Assembly: GCA_039818825.1 (NCBI GenBank)
Contig: JBCBTD010000105.1
Coordinates: forward strand, 1-8,806
DNA: 8,806 nt
Reading direction: 5' to 3'
DNA from: JBCBTD01 sp039818825
Lineage (GTDB): Bacteria; Pseudomonadota; Alphaproteobacteria; Geminicoccales; Geminicoccaceae
The position numbers and the translations under genes are program-made. Numbering within the stretch: the first letter of the stretch is position 1; every line of letters begins with the position of its first letter. The notes below the pieces were generated by a model. That model saw only the letters and a program-made list of their open reading frames with translations. It had not been told where the DNA came from and searched no databases. Shown here one piece after another: positions 6,851-8,806 of the stretch.

Positions 6851-7834
6851 TCAGTGCCCCGCCACTGGCCGCTCGATCCTCAGGCGCGGATCGACGACGT
6901 AGTAGAGCAGGTCGACGGCGAGGTTGATGGTGACGAAAAACAAGGCAACCAGCACCAGATAGCTCGACATGATCGGGATGTCCGCGAACTGGATGGCCTG
7001 GATGATCAGGAGCCCCATGCCCGGCCACTGGAACACGGTCTCGGTGATGATCGAAAACGCAAGAAGCGCGCCAATCTGCAGGCCCATGATGGTGATCACC
7101 GGCACCAGGGTATTCTTCAGCGCGTGGCCGAAGTTGATCGAGCGTTGTTTGAGACCGCGGGCGCGGGCGAACTTGATGTAATCGGTCCGGAGCACTTCGA
7201 GCATTTCGGCACGGACCAGCCGCATGATCAAGGTGAGCTGGAAGAGGGCGAGGGTGAAGGCCGGCATGATGATGTGGCTCCAGCCCTGCAACGTCAAAAA
7301 GCTGGTTTGCCAGCCCCCCAGATCGACCACACCGCCGCGACCGAAGGTCGGCAGCCAGCCGAGCCAGACGCCGAAGATCAGGATCAGCAGGATGCCGATC
7401 AGAAAGGTCGGCAGCGAGATGCCGATCAGCGACACCGTCAACAACAGACGCGACAACCAGGAGTTGCGGTTCAGGCCGGTATACACGCCCATGGGCACGC
7501 CGATCACCAGCGCCAGAATGGCCGAGAGGAACACGAGCTCGAGGGTCGCCGGCAGCCGTTCGGCGATCAGCTCGTCGACCGGTTTGCCCATGCGGTAGGA
7601 GATGCCGAACTCGCCCTGCACGGCATTGCCGACCCAGCGGGCGAATTGGATGGGCACGGCATCGTTGAGGCCCAACCGCTCGCGCAATGCCTCGCGCTGT
7701 TCGTTGGTGGCCTCCTGCCCGACCATGTTGTTGATCGGGTCGCCGACGAACTGAAACAGGGAGAACGAGATCAACGCCACGACCAGCATGACGAAGACGG
7801 CTTGGACCAAGCGCTGGACGACGTAGTCGAGCAT
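6851..7834 (-). CDS. dppB: Peptide ABC transporter permease, DppB/OppB type
   Basis: This is the other channel-forming inner-membrane subunit. The 327-residue product begins with the N-in helix typical of DppB (LVQAVFVMLVVALISFSLF, about 9-27). It then has the long periplasmic loop with QREALRERLGL and GISYRMGKPV, and further membrane segments at about 98-120, 131-160, 186-207, 245-267 and 289-313. The EAA loop DYIKFARARGL (218-228), followed by HALKNTLVPV, is well conserved. The family end signature YYVVDPRLR (311-319) is present. The ATG at 7834 has a strong ribosome binding site. It is the first gene after the solute-binding protein, from which a 59-base gap with a hairpin separates it. 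Confidence 0.94.
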   Translation of the reverse strand: MLDYVVQRLVQAVFVMLVVALISFSLFQFVGDPINNMVGQEATNEQREALRERLGLNDAVPIQFARWVGNAVQGEFGISYRMGKPVDELIAERLPATLELVFLSAILALVIGVPMGVYTGLNRNSWLSRLLLTVSLIGISLPTFLIGILLILIFGVWLGWLPTFGRGGVVDLGGWQTSFLTLQGWSHIIMPAFTLALFQLTLIMRLVRAEMLEVLRTDYIKFARARGLKQRSINFGHALKNTLVPVITIMGLQIGALLAFSIITETVFQWPGMGLLIIQAIQFADIPIMSSYLVLVALFFVTINLAVDLLYYVVDPRLRIERPVAGH

Positions 7835-7839
7835 CGACG

Positions 7840-7848
7840 CCTCTCCCT
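7840..7848 (-). promoter_or_regulatory. Ribosome binding site of dppB
   Basis: On the - strand the purine run agggagagg ends five bases before the dppB ATG. It is the best Shine-Dalgarno match in the importer operon and fixes the dppB start. It lies just behind the intergenic hairpin, so ribosomes can load on dppB independently of the upstream gene. Confidence 0.65.
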
Positions 7849-7856
7849 ACGGTGCC

Positions 7857-7883
7857 GCCGCCGCCGAACCGGTCGGCGGCGGC
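7857..7883 (-). promoter_or_regulatory. Intergenic mRNA hairpin between the solute-binding gene and dppB
   Basis: Perfect inverted repeat: gccgccgccga (7857-7867) pairs with tcggcggcggc (7873-7883) around the five-base loop accgg. The stem is 11 bp, almost all GC, and lies 10 bases after the stop of the binding-protein gene. No T-run follows on the - strand, so it is not a typical intrinsic terminator. Its position suggests it protects the 3' end of the binding-protein message, or partly attenuates transcription, giving more binding protein than permease. This role is inferred from other ABC importer operons. Confidence 0.6.
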
Positions 7884-7893
7884 CACGCCATGA

Positions 7894-8806
7894 TCAGTTC
7901 ATGGTCACGTAGCGGAGGTCGATGTCGTTCATTGGCCGCTGAACGATGTCGTCCACGGTATCCGTGCGGTAGCCCCAGGCCAGCGCCTGCTGGTGCAAGG
8001 GCACGTGGCCGACGTCGTCGTAGTGGATCTGGAACGCCTCGCGAATCAGTTCGTTGCGGAGTTCCTCGTCGACCGTCGCAGCGATCTGATCAGCCAACTC
8101 CTCGATCCGCGGGTTGGTGTAGCGGCCGGAGTTCCAAGCCCCCTGCCCCGGACCGTCGAGCGTCATCAAGTTCTGGAAGGGATTGTGGGCGTCGTAGGAG
8201 CCGGGAGTCCACCCGAGCATGTAGAGGCTCGTGGCGTTGTCCTTGATGTGGTTGAAGTGCAGGGATTTGGTCTGGGCGTTCAACGACGCGTCGATGCCGA
8301 TGCGCTGCAGCATCGGGATCATCGCCGTGCAGATCGCCTCGTCGTTGACGTAGCGGTCGTTCGGGCAATCGAGCGTTACCGGGAAGCCGTCGGCGAAGCC
8401 CGCTTCGGCGAGCAGCTCCTTGGCGCGCTCGGGGTCGTAGGCGTAAGGGACGTTCATGTCCTCCTGAAAGCCGTTAATCCCCGGGGCGACCATCAACCCG
8501 GTCGGCGTCGAGGCGCCGCGCATCACCACGCGCTGGATGCCTTCCTTGTCGATGGCGTGAGCGACCGCTTGGCGGACCCGCACGTCCTTGAACGGGTTCA
8601 CGCCGGAGCCCGGCATGTCGAGCGATTCGTCACGATGGTGGTCGAAGCCGAAGAAGATCGTGCGCAGTTCGGGGCCTTGGAGCACGCCGACATCCGCTTC
8701 GCTCTCCAGGCGCGGTACGTCCTGCAGCGGTACCGGGTACATGGCGTCGATCTCGCCGGACAAGAGCGCCGCAACGCGGGTCGCGTCGTTGCCGATCGGC
8801 GTGAAG
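7894..8806 (-). CDS. ABC transporter substrate-binding protein, family 5 (peptide/nickel type), C-terminal part
   Basis: This is the periplasmic binding protein that delivers the ligand to the importer encoded downstream. About 303 C-terminal residues are visible of an expected 500-540; the frame is open to the window edge, so the signal peptide and lobe I start are missing. Family-5 signatures include the TRVAALLSGEIDAMYPV segment, the FKDVRVRQAVAHAIDK helix (KDVRVRQA is the classic conserved motif), YDPERAKELLAEAGF, and the late segments MLGWTPGSYDAHNPF and NPRIEELADQI. The TTG at 8763 is an internal leucine, not a start. The ligand may be di- or oligopeptides, but related proteins bind glutathione, opines, sugars or metals, and nothing visible decides this, so no gene symbol is given. 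A 59-base gap with a hairpin leads to dppB. Confidence 0.93.
   Translation of the reverse strand, partial: FTPIGNDATRVAALLSGEIDAMYPVPLQDVPRLESEADVGVLQGPELRTIFFGFDHHRDESLDMPGSGVNPFKDVRVRQAVAHAIDKEGIQRVVMRGASTPTGLMVAPGINGFQEDMNVPYAYDPERAKELLAEAGFADGFPVTLDCPNDRYVNDEAICTAMIPMLQRIGIDASLNAQTKSLHFNHIKDNATSLYMLGWTPGSYDAHNPFQNLMTLDGPGQGAWNSGRYTNPRIEELADQIAATVDEELRNELIREAFQIHYDDVGHVPLHQQALAWGYRTDTVDDIVQRPMNDIDLRYVTMN

Noticed and set aside
5868..7886. A 672-codon open frame on the - strand running through both permease genes.
   Set aside because: It is an out-of-frame reading of dppB and dppC. The product is rich in R, G, A and P, has no domain, and the in-frame permeases are clear.
5696..7912. A 738-codon open frame on the + strand opposite dppB, dppC and part of dppD.
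   Set aside because: It is the antisense shadow of three well-supported membrane and ATPase genes. Its product is dominated by D, H, Q, R and E with low complexity, as expected from reversed GC-rich codons, and it has no recognisable domain.

Overview
This GC-rich window looks like part of an alphaproteobacterial chromosome. The + strand carries the block mnmG - rsmG - parA - parB, the arrangement typical of alphaproteobacteria close to the replication origin. The - strand carries a complete set of ABC peptide-importer genes. Both outer genes are cut by the window edges, so this may be a short (possibly metagenomic) contig.

Bases 1-77 hold a fragment of mnmG in the wrong orientation. From about base 78 mnmG reads forward through its C-terminal half to 951. 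rsmG follows with a 4-base GTGA overlap, parA overlaps the end of rsmG by 17 bases, and parB overlaps parA by another GTGA. The four genes are packed like one co-transcribed, translationally coupled unit: tRNA wobble-uridine modification, 16S rRNA m7G methylation and chromosome segregation.

Bases 3195-3832 lie between the convergent parB and the importer operon and contain no intact recognisable gene. On the - strand there is the C-terminal part of a secreted protein with a VPLPA-CTERM sorting tail, cut off upstream by an in-frame TAG. In front of it is a coding-like frame of 48 codons that ends at the same TAG. This is the least ordinary coding part of the window.

Bases 3833-8806, all on the - strand, encode a family-5 solute-binding protein (N-terminus outside the window), two permeases and two ATPases in the standard order A-B-C-D-F. 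A strong GC hairpin lies between the binding protein and the first permease; the remaining junctions are 3, 1 and -4 bases. The binding protein would capture a peptide-like ligand in the periplasm, DppB/DppC would form the channel and DppD/DppF would power it. The actual substrate cannot be read from the sequence.

I found no convincing undescribed system. The observations most worth checking are the strand switch inside mnmG and the broken VPLPA-CTERM gene.
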